From: Pyrus communis
Lineage: Eukaryota > Streptophyta > Magnoliopsida > Rosales > Rosaceae
Reading direction: 5' to 3'
Assembly (NCBI RefSeq): GCF_963583255.1
Contig: NC_084804.1
Span: forward strand, 22,822,061-22,886,060
DNA length: 64,000 bases
Numbering within the stretch: position 1 is the stretch's first letter; each line of letters begins with the position of its first letter. Positions 35,224-46,469 of this stretch are shown here, one piece after another. A program made the position numbers and the translations under genes. The notes beneath the pieces were generated by a model. It ran no database searches. It worked only from the letters and a program-made list of their open reading frames with translations, and was not told the DNA's origin.

Positions 35224-35741
35224 TGTTTGTACCATACTTGACCAATCCCGAAACTACTAAGCACCGGTCAACAGTATACCGTTAAGGACCCACAAGACTT
35301 TTCCTCCAACCAAGAGGCCAATCACAACATGACACATGTCGGTATCAGAGGCCAATCACAGCGCAACACGTGTCAATATTAGAGGCCAATCACAACACGA
35401 CACGTGTCAATGTCAGAACAAAACTAGAAACTCTCTTCTATAAAAGGGGATCATTATCCCACAATAATCCATAATGTCATTTGTACTAAACTATTCACTA
35501 GAACTCACAAAAAGAGAGCTTGAACCTATGTATTTGTGTAAACCCTTCACAATTAATGAGAACTCCTCTACTTCGTGGACGTGGCCAATCTGAGTGAACC
35601 ACGTACATTTTGTGTTATTTGTTTCCCTGTCTTTATTCATTTACATACTTATCTACACTAATGACCAGAGCAACCTAGCGAATGTCACAAACTTGACACT
35701 TTCTGTTGTACCAAAGTCTTCGCCGATTTTGTGCATCAACA
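35224..35741 (+). repeat. 5' LTR of element D
   Basis: 518 bases with TATA box TATAAAAGG at 35439-35447 and a triple 34-bp repeat upstream of it (35313-35414). Nearly identical to the 3' LTR. Confidence 0.93.
35313..35414 (+). promoter_or_regulatory. Triple 34-bp repeat with CCAAT and G-box motifs in LTR promoter
   Basis: Three consecutive 34-bp units (starts 35313, 35347 and 35381), each with GGCCAATCACA and a copy of CACATGTC or CACGTGTC. Perfect G-boxes CACGTG are at 35367-35372 and 35401-35406. They lie 25-125 bases upstream of the TATA box, a suitable place for an enhancer read by NF-Y and bZIP/bHLH factors; that role is inferred. Confidence 0.7.
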
Positions 35742-35761
35742 TTTGGTGTCGTCTGTGGGAA
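35742..35761 (+). promoter_or_regulatory. Primer binding region of element D
   Basis: TTTGGTGTCGTCTGTGGGAA follows the LTR directly. It is two transitions away from the TTTGGCGCCGTCTGTGGGAA leader common in Tat/Ogre elements. I leave the primer tRNA unnamed. Confidence 0.65.
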
Positions 35762-35847
35762 TCGCACTTATTCCTACTCTCTCCAGCTTTGTCAAGCTGG
35801 TTTCCACCATTCGTACACATTCTTTCAACTAGGCACCCCTCTCCAAC

Positions 35848-37514
35848 ATGGGGAGTGAAGGGAGCCACAGCACGCAGAATGACATCCCCCTCGCACTTAG
35901 TGCGAAGCAACGAAAAAAGAAACGAAAGAAGTTTTCTCTTCAAGCTAAAGTCGATGAGCTAGAGGCTCAGAACAATAAGATAGCGATAAAGAATGAGATC
36001 ATCCAGGAGCAGTATGAGAAGCTCTTCAAGATGCTCCATGAAGCTAGGCATACTCAAACACACGAACTCATCGTCCCTGAGGAAGTTAACCAGGGTGTCC
36101 TCCAACACGAGGGATCACCTATCTTCAACATGGATATCCCTGATGGGGAGCGAGTTACTCATCAAGGTGTTGATCAACATGAGACCTCTCTCGACCCAGC
36201 TGCTTCGACCCGAAGCAGGAGAAGTGGAGGAAGGCACCTTCTTGCAGAAAGAGTAGAAAGATCAAAAGCCGTTTATCGCGACTGTCGGGACTTCCTGAGG
36301 CAATGTCGAGAGAACCCCATCCACATAAGCTCGAAAGTTAATAACCCAAAGGTTTCTGAAAGATTCAGTCATCTCTCATGACCCAAGCCAACTGCCAATC
36401 TAGGGAATGAGCGACATGTCCTAGAAGAATATGAATGTACAGGGGACTCAGGGGCGTTTCGACAGGCTCGCCTTGGAAGTCAGTACGGTGAGTCCAAAGA
36501 AAAATTTCATGCCCTTGATCAAGCTTTCCTACTTCCAAGAGGAGATGGAGACTTACGGAAGAAGGATCCAGCAGTACCTGACTCCACTCAAGACCCCCTT
36601 GTCCTACAACTCCTTTAGGAAGTAAACAAGTCGAAGGCCGAACGTCAGGCCGAAATACCTGACTGGAACCAACCTAGGCCTGGCCCTCTTACAAGGAGGA
36701 TCCTCGACACCCCCTCCAAGCAAAGATAAAGCAGAAGCTTGGCTTACAACTCTACACTGGAAGGGAGGACCCGGTTGAACACCTTAACCTCTTTGAGTCC
36801 ACCATGACATACCGGATGCATACCGACGAAGAACGATGTATTCTTTTCCCTTCTACTCTCTTTGATGAAGCTCTAAATTGGTATTGCTGCCTTCTACCTA
36901 AGACAATAGACTCATTTGAGGAACTGAGGAAGCTGTTTGCCTCTCAACACATCTTCCAAACAGATCGTTTGCATTCCGCAGATGACTTGTACACTATTCG
37001 CCAAAAGCCGGACAAGTCACTACGAAAGTATGCCAGCCGCTTCAGCCATAAGTATTCTCGCTGCGCTGAGGCAGATGACGAGACCGCCCTTAAAGCCTTC
37101 ACGGCAGGCCTACGTGATTGTTTCTTCAAGTACATGATCAATGCCAACACTTGGAAGACTTACTCTGGGGTGATGGCACAGGCTTACAACCACGCCTCCG
37201 CCGAAGCAATGACATACCAAGGGAACCTTCATATGGTTAACCTCTATCAACAAGTGGGAAGTGGAAGTCAAGTTCTACCAAGTAAGGAGATCTTGGCCAT
37301 TCAGACACCTATTGCATTATCTCCTGCCTCATTTAGCTACTCGTTAAGTCACCAAACATATTTGTCTCTTGGTACGAGGAAGAATTTTTACTCTCAGCAA
37401 GCCTATTACAACAAGACAACTAGGGGTGAACGTACCGTTGACTATTATGACCATGGGGCCAAGCCTCACTTTTTCAAAGTGGAGAACTGGGTACTGAAGG
37501 AAATGTTATTATAA
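35848..37514 (+). pseudogene. gag: gag polyprotein of element D, interrupted
   Basis: The N-terminal part (35848-36381, 177 codons) starts MGSEGSHSTQ, with a lysine-rich run and a coiled coil (AKVDELEAQNNKIAIKNEII). After stops and frame changes (36382-36803) the capsid-like retrotrans_gag core reads from 36804 in another frame, with DEALNWYCCLLPKTIDSF, HIFQTDRLHSADDLY and LRKYASRFSHKYSRC, typical of Tat/Ogre gag. It runs open to 37514, but the last part after about 37240 is unlike gag. There is no zinc knuckle. The product cannot be a single working capsid protein. Confidence 0.8.
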
Positions 37515-37971
37515 GAAGACATACACATTACAAATGTTTGACTCTCAACCACTTGAGATCTTTTGTCACACAAGCTATTCGGCAAATATTTAAAGAAGAG
37601 GGAATTCAGACAACTTCTTCTGAGTTTTTTGCATTCCTAGCACTAGAACACTTGGTCTACGCTGACCTACCCCTATACTCCAACTCAGAGCTTCAACATG
37701 CGTACTTTGACACAAAGTATGTGATACTAAGTGTTACAACCAACATGGTTCACATATCGAAAGCATGGATCCCTTCATGCATAGCAAAACATTCATAAGC
37801 ATCACTCATGTCAATCAACATAAACATCATACGTTCCAACACATTCATACATAAACATCATACATTCCAACACATCCATACATAAGCCAACTGTGCTTCA
37901 AAAGGGTTCAAGATACTTTGTGTCATTTGACACTTGCTAAAATGTGCCTCGACACCTTGCCCTTATTCTCA

Positions 37972-38420
37972 CCAACCAAGTAATGAAATGTGAAGAAAGA
38001 ACTCATCTTCATGCCACCAACGAGGTGATGAAATGTACAGTCTGTACTCTCCTTCATGCCACCAACCAGGTGATAAAATGTACAACCTGTACTCTAATAT
38101 CATTTGGCAACTTGCCACTGATGCCACCAACCAGGTGAAGAAAGAACTTATTTTCATGCCACGAAACAGGTGATGAAATGTACAGCTCATACTCTCCTTC
38201 ATGCCACCAACCAGGTGATGAAATATACAACCCGTACTCTAACATCATTTGGCAACTTGCCACTCTTGCCACCAACCAAGTGAAGAAGGAACTCATCTTC
38301 ATGCCACCAACCAGGTGTAAAATATGATGAAAGGTGATAAAGGAACTCACATTCGTACCACTAACCAAGTGATGAAAGCAACTAACCATTCATTCCACCA
38401 ACCAGAAGACGAGTGGTACA
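37972..38420 (+). repeat. Higher-order satellite of element D (about 145 bp)
   Basis: Monomers beginning accaaccaggtgatgaaatg occur in lengths 35, 45 and 65 bases, in the order 45-45-65-35-45-65-35, so a set of about 145 bases recurs. The 65-base form carries catttggcaacttgccact. The array decays after 38307. Confidence 0.8.
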
Positions 38421-38879
38421 ACTTGTACATGTGAACTCCTACCGTTCATAAATAATCAAAAACCCCCAAGCTTTACAACTCAACTAGGGGAGCACTTATG
38501 CCTAACAAGAGTTATAGTCACCAACAAAATCTTATTGCAAGCCAACAACGGCTTCAGTGCATGGTATATGAAGATCAAGCTCTTCAGCCTTCTTACATCT
38601 GCTTCAGACATTTCTCCTCTGTAACAATGCAAACACTACAACTCCTAGAAAGCTTCACACACTCTTGATCATGACTGTTTGAAGCAAATTCAATTTATAT
38701 GGTTCATCCAAACCTTCGATTACTACAAGGTGTGGCTTGCATCACAATCTCTTACTCAACAGTGTGGAAGCAAAATTTGTATATGTTGTCTCTCCCACAT
38801 TTTCAAATTTCCAATTTTCCTAAAAAATAAAAAATAAAAAAATGTTGGGAAATTCAACAACTTCAACAAATGGAGGGTA

Positions 38880-39640
38880 ACTGCAACTCTCAAAAGTTTC
38901 ACACACTCTTAATCAAGATAGTGTGAAGAAAAATCAATTCATGGTGCCCAACAAAGCTTCACCTATAAAGTTTCAACATCAAAGCTTCACCACAAGAACT
39001 TCAACAAATGGAGGGCAACAACAAATGTCAAAAGCTTCACACTCTTGATCAAGATAGTATGAAGCAAAATCAATTTATGGTGTCAACAAAAGCTTCAACA
39101 AGTGAAGGGCAACAACAATTCTCAAAAGCTTCACACACTCTTGATCAAGATGGTGTGAAGCAAAATCAATTTATGGTGCCAACAAAAGCTTCAACAAGTG
39201 AAGGGTAACAACAATTCTCAAAAAGCTTCACACACTCTTGATCAAGATAGTGTGAAGCAAAACCAACTTATGGTGCCAACAAAAGCTTCAACAAGTGAAG
39301 GGCAACAACAAATGTCAAAAGCCTTATACACTCTTGATCAAGATAGTGTGAAGCAAAATCAATTTATGGTGCCAACAAAAGCTTCAACAAGTGAAGGGCA
39401 ACTACAATTCTCAAAAGCTTCACACACTTTTGATCAAGATAGTGTGAAGCAAAATCAATTTATGGTGCCCAACAAAGCTTCAACACAAAAGCTTCACCTA
39501 CAAAGTTTCAACATCAAACAAAGCTTCATCAATGGAGAGCAACTACAATTCTCAAAAACTTCACACACTCTTGATCAAGATAGTGTGAAGCAAAATCAAT
39601 TTATAGTGCCCAACAAAGTTTCAACACAAAAGCTTCACCT
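38880..39640 (+). repeat. 97-bp satellite array of element D
   Basis: About seven units containing ctcaaaagcttcacacactc, ttgatcaagatagtgtgaag and aatcaatttatggtgcc, starting near 38888, 39029, 39120, 39217, 39316, 39410 and 39551. Consecutive full units are 91-99 bases apart. The array gives repetitive translated frames (39008-39208 and 39198-39950) with recurring HTLDQDSVKQNQFMVPTKAS that I regard as satellite by-products. Confidence 0.85.
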
Positions 39641-39946
39641 ACAAAGTTTCAACACAAGAGCTTCACCTATAAAGCTTCAACACAAAAGCTTCAACACCAA
39701 AGTTTCACCTACAAAGGTTCAACTCTCAACTACAAAGCTTCAACACAAAAGCTTCAACACCAAAGCTTCAGCACAAAAGCTTCACCTACAAAGTTTCAAC
39801 ACAAGAGCTTCACCTACAAAGCTTCAATACAAAAGCTTCAACTACAAAGCTTCAACACAAAAGCTTCAACACCAAAGTTTCACCTACAAAGGTTCAACTC
39901 TCAACTACAAAGTTTCAACACAAAAGCTTCAACATCAAAGCTTAAC

Positions 39947-39989
<43 letters not shown>

Positions 39990-40008
39990 AAAGAAAGAAA
40001 GAAAGAAA
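39640..40008 (+). repeat. Short AAGCTTCA-type repeats ending in poly-A and GAAA tracts
   Basis: Units of about 15 bases (caaaagcttcaacac, ctacaaagtttcaac) repeat to 39945, followed by about 38 A residues and then (GAAA)n to 40008. This looks like degenerate amplification of the end of the 97-bp unit. Confidence 0.8.
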
Positions 40009-41131
40009 TGAGCCTAGGCCTCCCTTTCTTTGGGCCTAACAACTTTCATACCAAATATATATGAAGGAGGAGTTTTGGGCAACCACTTAGAAAGGAAAAT
40101 GGTGAAGTTTTGTTTGGAAAATTGCCTACTAGCATGACACCTCCCTCGACTGGAGACTTGAGGGACTCCTACCATATACCACTACACCTTGGTACTCAAA
40201 AATTTCACGACTACTCAGTGCCTTGGATTTTTCAAGTCCCCAACCGAGAAGTTTTTCTCACTCAAGAAATTAAGAAAGCACTACTTCAATCTACAGGGTC
40301 CACCCACGAAGTTTCAACATGCAAACTTCAACAAAATAAAAAATCCAAGCATGGCATCATTGCTCTAATTGAAGAGATCGAGAAGCCTCAACAGCCTTTT
40401 GCTAACACTGTTGGCGAAGAACAAAGCTTGGCCAGACCACATTTACTACTTTGTCAAACAGCAAAAGTATCCCATATCATTAGGATCAAACATACTCCAG
40501 ATTTGACGGACTTGTTTTGACCCTCAAATTCTGGAGTTGGCTCGCTCCTTTGGAGGAAACCAGAAGACCCTCCAGCCCAATTCAAGAATACACCTATGGA
40601 AAGTCAAGTACAACAAAGCACGTGCCGATTCGTCCGTCTTCTCAAAAAACAAGAGTACCTCATATCATCTCTTCTCCCTGTTTCTTCTCTTTATCCTTGT
40701 TGCTGAATGAGAGACAAGGGGAATGAGTACAACCAGCCGGAACCCAAGATCAACCTACCAATCTGAGACTGCTTGCTTGGAACCCTGATTGCGTACCTTA
40801 TCTGTCACCTCCTTCGGCAGATCTCCTCGCTTAGAGACTTGGGGGACTCCTACTATATGGTCTGTATCGCACTTGACCAAACCCGAAACTACAAGTAAGC
40901 ATCAAATGAAAATGATATATTACCTTGTGCGTCAACACTAACTGAAGATACCACTTCTGAATGAAGGAAAAGTACTTCCAAGGGAAGATGCCACATCTAC
41001 TTACAGGACAGAGAAGGCAAGTGAAGGCGACACCACACTTCGGTACTTGAAAGTTTCATGATTACTCAATGGCTTAGATCTTGCAAGTCCCCAACCGAGG
41101 AGCTTCCCTCACTCGGGAACTTAGGGAGCAC
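40009..41131 (+). other. 3' interior of element D, non-coding
   Basis: It carries a 136-codon frame (40110-40520) without known domain. It also has two catatcat motif sites (40464-40480 and 40652-40668) and a segment gactgcttgcttggaaccctgattgcgtacc-like (40768-40800) that parallels element A at 13280-13480. Similar position before the 3' LTR and shared words suggest a conserved non-coding module. Confidence 0.5.
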
Positions 41132-41649
41132 TGTTTGTACCATACTTGACCAATCCCGAAACTACTAAGAATCGGTCAACAGTATACCGTCAAGGACCCA
41201 CAAGACTTTTTCTCCAACCAGAAGGCCAATCACAACACGACACATGTCGGTATCAGAGGCCAATCACAGCGCAACATGTGTCGATATCAGAGGCCAATCA
41301 CAGTGCAACATGTGTCGATGTCAGAACAAAGCTAGAAACTCTCTTCTATAAAAGGGGATCATTCTCCCATAATAATCCCTAATGTCATTTGTACTAAACT
41401 ATTCACTAGAACTCACAAAAAGAGAGCTTGAACCTATGTATTTGTGCAAATCCTTCACAACTAATGAGAACTCCTCTACTGCATGGACGTAGCCAATCTG
41501 AGTGAACCACGTACATCTTGTGTTATTTGCTTCTCTGTCTCTATTCATTTACATACTTATCTACACTAATAACCAGAGCAACCTAGCGAAGGTCACAAAC
41601 TTGACACTTTCTGTTGTACCAAAGTCCTCGCCGATTTTGTGCATCAACA
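41132..41649 (+). repeat. 3' LTR of element D
   Basis: 518 bases, same length as the 5' LTR. Its triple repeat has CATGTG where the 5' LTR has CACGTG, consistent with decay of methylated CpG. Confidence 0.93.
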
Positions 41650-42529
41650 TAATTATTAAGAGATTTTCTCCTATTATCTCATTAATTAATGTGAATTAAT
41701 TTTCTAACTGGTTATTTCTTTATTAATTATTTAGAATTGATTATCTAAATTATTATCTTCTTAATTAATTTGGATTGATTATCTAAGTGATTATCTTCTG
41801 TAATTAATATATAATTGTTTATTCTAAATTATTTAATTACGAATAATTGTATATTTTATTAGGCTTGTTATGAGCATGGCATTTAGGAAAATGATCCATA
41901 TTTAGGATGCTCATCCCGCATGCTCTAGTTGGGCACAAAATTAGAATTGGGCTGGGGTTTACTAAGTGGCCACCTTTTATTTGATGTGGTGTCAAGGGAA
42001 GGATCTTTAAGGAGACATCTGGGGTGTCTAAGAGGGCCGGTTTTTAAGGGCTTAATGCTACCACCCCTCCTAGATATTGATCTGACCACACTTACTGAGA
42101 CCCACTTAACGAGCTCATTATCTAAAACTCTAATTTAAATCCAACGAAATGCCCATTATATGCATGGATGCTATATGGTTGTTTGGGCCTTTACCTCTTT
42201 TCTTTTTTTTTTTCTTTTTTTTTTTTTTCGCTTTGCAGTCTTTGGATGTAGCATGAAAAAAGTAATGAATTGGGCCCTTGCCCATAAATGATTTTTCTCT
42301 GGGTTTTTGGATATAACATAAAAACGAAATTGAAATGTGTGTGGAAAAATGTTTGGACAAATTTTTCCAAATAAATATTTGTTTCCAAGATAATTAAAAA
42401 TGTGAACTCAACCTATGATATTGGATGGTAATTATGAGCGACTCGGTGGATTTTTCGATCTTGATTTATAGGAGAGTTTCATATTTTTTAATTAAGACTT
42501 GTGAAATAAATAATAAAAATGTGTGATTG

Positions 42530-42530
<1 letters not shown>

Positions 42531-42563
<33 letters not shown>

Positions 42564-42572
42564 GTATATATA
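42531..42572. repeat. (TA)n microsatellite
   Basis: About 13 TA units followed by interrupted tatatg units. It lies between the copia leader and the pararetrovirus. Confidence 0.9.
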
Positions 42573-42923
42573 ACTCAATTACCACTCACTTCTCACTCAT
42601 TGACGATTAAGTTTTATTCGTAACCAACTATCTTCTATAAGCATGACTCTGGACATGAAAACATTTTAGTTCCACCTATAATCACTACATTCTGTTCATC
42701 CTTCAGTTTTCACTTACTGTTTATCTTATTTGTTAACCCTCTAAGTAGGATTGTTTACTCTCAACCCAAACAGTAAGGCGTGTTCCAAACAATAAGTCCA
42801 GAGGATTGACATGAGTGGAGAAAGAGTTTAGCAAATACGCGAGGAAGGTAAAGCCAGTAAGATTTTTGTATTTTGAAAGCCTACATTTTGAGCATTATGA
42901 GTAGATTATTTAGATAAAATTCA

Positions 42924-44046
42924 ATGGCCAACACTAGCTCCAGATCCAGTTTAAGTATAATTCCAAACATAGTAAATGAAGAGCAAAAATTAGAATTTCA
43001 AACAGATGACAGTGTCGACTTTGGAGATTGGAATGTCCTCAAGGTTTTTAGTAAAAACATTTACAAAAAGAAATGGTCAGTAGCCTTTTTTAGGAGTGAA
43101 CATCACATCAAAACAGTTGAAAAAGCTTATGCACTTAGTAAAGAACATGAAACTTGTTAGTTATTCACACAAGAACAAATTAAAACTCATAGAAAAGATG
43201 GTTACAATTACATTCACATAGATCTAGTCCAAATAACAGTTAAGCCCTTAACAAGAAGAGGCCTCAATACCTTTATTTTGTTATGCCTCGAAGATGCAAG
43301 ATTCACTGACTTCAGTGATAGCATTCTTGGGATGATTGAGTAAAGTCTTTACAGCAGACCAATTCATTTTGATTGTTTCCCAGATCTCACGATAAGTCTT
43401 TCAGATCTCCACATGCTGAAAGCATTCACATTAAACATGAAAACTTCAGGGTACCAAGTTCTTGAAGGAGTCCAACGTTAGCCTTAATCTTTAGAGTTTC
43501 CTACAAAGTTACAGAACAAACATGAATTTCCAAGCCTTAGTTAAAAGTCCTAGAGACCACACACTCTTGATACAAACCAATCAAGAAAATGCCGACATCA
43601 AAATACCCAGAACTATCAATTTGTCAGATATCAGTCTACCTTCAGATTGGTGCTTGATCCATGAAAGCAAACCAGTAAGCATACAAAATAGCTTAGTCAA
43701 CCTAGACAACGTAGAACAATATTTTGACGGAACAGTTAAAATCAACTTCAACCCTCCAGCCAGAAAATCTAATGTTCACTTACATGAGTTAGCCCAATCA
43801 CACAAATCTTTAAAGCCAGATAGAAACTCTTTTTCTAGATCCACATCAGCCAATATGGTGGGTCGAGATCAAGATCCAATCAATTCCTTAGTCAATAAGA
43901 GTTTAAAATCAGTAGAAACTAGCTCAGTAGTTACCCAACAAGAATTAATTAATGACTTGATCAACATGAAGTTAAAATCAGTAGAAACGACCTCTCAGGT
44001 TACTTATCCAAGATGCCAACCTAACACCCAAAATCAAGGAGAATAA
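42924..44046 (+). pseudogene. Pararetrovirus movement protein region, broken
   Basis: A frame opens at 42924 (MANTSSRSSL) and stops at 43158. The same frame resumes with a 30K-type movement core (LNTFILLCLEDARFTDFSD near 43263-43320), has a stop at 43339, and a frame change near 43480 leads to an open stretch 43522-44046. Cell-to-cell movement was the ancestral role. At least three breaks are visible. Confidence 0.65.
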
Positions 44047-45835
44047 ACCTCTCCAACATAATCTGATTTCGAAGCAAATCAAGTCAACCACCAACTGGTA
44101 GTCCTAAACAAACCATTCAAAATTCGATGGAAGAAACTCAACGCTGACATCGAAGCAATGGAAAACATTCCCAAAAGAAACACCTTTAGGGAAAAATATA
44201 CAAAAGATAAAAATTGGACATTTACAAAAAATGGACCAATTTCAAGAAAAAAAACACATATTTGAAGTATTTTTCTTCGATTTCGTTGAAAAATATTAAG
44301 AGTCTGAAAAAGAAATTAAAAGTCATCACCAAAGAAAATTGGGTTAAAGAAGCCAAAACCATAGTATCTTCTAGTCACCCTCCATAAGAAACAATTTTAA
44401 TTACAATTGCAAACACACATATAGTCACCCCTTTCAAACTTCCCAAAGAAGTTGCAGGAGTCAAGCCAGTCATTGAACAAAACAATTTCACAAACCAGAG
44501 TCTACACACCATAAGAAAATAGTTAGATAAAATAGAAACCAAAATAGATAGACTTTCACATTCCAAACTAACAGTTAAGGAAAAACCCCTAGTCAACTTC
44601 CCAGAAGCCACATCTAGCACAACAGCTTTGAAAACAATCTCCACAAGTCAAAAAATAGATCAAATGTTTTAAGAGTTAAAATAAGAAAAAACAGTCAATG
44701 TTTTACAACACCCAGATGAATCTCAACCAAAAACAACTTCTGCAATATGGGATTCAGAAGGCGAGAGTGAAACAAATTCCATCAAAAAAGTAGAAGAAAC
44801 TTTTCAAAATCTTGAACTAAAACGAATCACAAACAAAAAAGTCAATCTGACAACTCTTACAAAAAATTGGCATCCAAGGCCAACACCTCCGGATATTCAA
44901 TTTGAGGAAAGAAACATCCAAAATCAATTCGTGGTCTCAGCTGATAAACTCTATGAATGGAACTCTATGAATAGTTGCTAATAGTTATATTACCAATCAT
45001 AACCTCATTCAAACCCAAGTTGTTAACCTTTTGGTCACTGGATTTACAGGAATGCTCAATTCTTGGTGGGAAAAACATCTTACTGAACAATCCAGAAATG
45101 AAATAAAAAATGCAATCAAAAGAGATGAAGAAGGAACACCTATTTTCGATGAACGTATCAGAAGAGGAGTTCCAGATACGGTCAACATATTACTTTTCAC
45201 TATCATAGAACATTTCATAAAGACATCTAGTAATGTCACATCCAGGATTCATGACCAACTCAGTAACTTAAGATGTCCAACCCCAAGTGATTTTAGGTGG
45301 TACAAAGATGTTTTCATGTCCAGAGTCATGCTTAGAGAAGATAGTAATCAACCATTTTGGAAAGAAAAATTCATTAATGGATTACCAAATCTATTTGCCC
45401 ATAAAATCAGAAACGTTTTAGTTAATGAAGAAGGTATCATACCATATCATAACTTTACTTATGGAAATATTATTAATATTATCCGGAAATAAGGATTGAA
45501 AATGTGTATTGATATAAAAATTACAAAACAAGTTAATAAAGACAATTCAATAGCCAAATACGAATTAGGAACATTTTGTGAACGATACGGATTAACTCCT
45601 ATTGCTCCATCCAACAAAAAGAAAAAAAATCAGAAGCCTACAATAGATACCCAAATAGATAATTCAGTAGGAGGCACCCAAAACATAACAAATTCAAAAA
45701 TAAGAATTTTGAAACAAATAAATTTTACGAGAAATCTAAGCCCAGCAAGTGGAAGAGGAAACCCTCAGGAAAACTCCACTCCAAAAATCAAGAACCAAAA
45801 AGGAATTGCTAGAAATGTGGCAATTTAGGTCATTA
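44047..45835 (+). pseudogene. Pararetrovirus coat protein region with damaged zinc knuckle
   Basis: 44047-44990 is a lysine-rich linker with scattered stops. A capsid-like stretch is open at 45031-45492 (NSWWEKHLTEQSRNEI and FWKEKFINGLPNLFAHKI) and continues in another frame at 45496-45828. The CCHC zinc knuckle is at 45807-45848; it has a TAG stop two codons in and its last cysteine position reads threonine. The RNA-binding finger is therefore lost. Confidence 0.65.
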
Positions 45836-46469
45836 TGCAAACAAAACTTGAAAATCTATGAGGAAGAGAAGACCCATCTAATCCAAGTCTTAGAATTAAG
45901 AGACACAAACCATAGTCAATCTGAAGACGATTTAGATTTTAATTCATCATCTTCCAGTAATTCCTCAAGTAGTCTTTCGTCGCCCGACATTAAGATAGGA
46001 TGCACAGTTGCTTGTTGTAAAAAGATTTCAATCCTTAATAAATAAGAAGATCTTCTTATCGAGTTAATCAGCAAAGTTGATGACCTTGAATTAAATTCAT
46101 TTTATTTAAAGAAACTTAAGAAGTTAGTCTCTCCTGAAGAAGTCAGTGCTAGTCAACCCCAGGTAGCCCCAAAAATCTGTTTTAGCACAACCCTGAAAAG
46201 GTTTAATAAGGCTAAGAAAGAAATTACGGTCAAAGACCTACAAAGGGAAATCAACAAAATTAAGGAAGAAATTAAGTCCTTAAAATCAGAAAACATAGAA
46301 ATGCGCTCACATCTCAGTAGTATCCAAACACAAGCATTCCTTAGCAATAATGATAAAGAACACAATAGTTCTTCCTCCGACCAAGAATCAAAATCCAAGT
46401 CCATAGAAAATCTAACATAAAACCTAGTTTTAGGATTACTACAAAAAATTAGGATTCATAAATGGTATT

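Larger units (their letters stand above)
35219..41654 (+). mobile_element. Element D: gag-only Tat-like LTR retrotransposon
   Basis: Two LTRs of 518 bases each (35224-35741 and 41132-41649), termini TGTTTGTACC and CATCAACA, perfect TAATT target duplications (35219-35223 and 41650-41654). Between them are a Tat-type primer region, a broken gag (35848-37500), long satellite arrays (37972-39987) and a region related to element A (40440-41030). No protease, reverse transcriptase, RNase H or integrase is present, so it is non-autonomous. Confidence 0.93.
34366..42640 (+). mobile_element. Leader region of the copia-type element, split by element D
   Basis: 34366-35218 and 41655 to about 42640 are AT-rich, non-coding and similar in composition (repeated attaattt and gattatct motifs), interrupted by element D with its TAATT duplication. 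I find no gag or pol of this element, so only the 5' LTR and leader can be supported, and the right limit is uncertain. Confidence 0.5.

Noticed and set aside
35594..35962. 122-codon frame crossing the element D LTR border
   Set aside because: Starts in the LTR and overlaps the start of gag in another frame; a similar LTR part at 41502 gives a different end.
37960..38400. CRISPR-like repeat array
   Set aside because: Repeat units are contiguous with variable length and no unique spacers, in a plant retroelement; it is a satellite.
39198..39950. 250-codon repetitive frame resembling a structural protein
   Set aside because: It follows from the satellite arrays of element D, whose unit lengths vary; there is no domain and the poly-A ends it.
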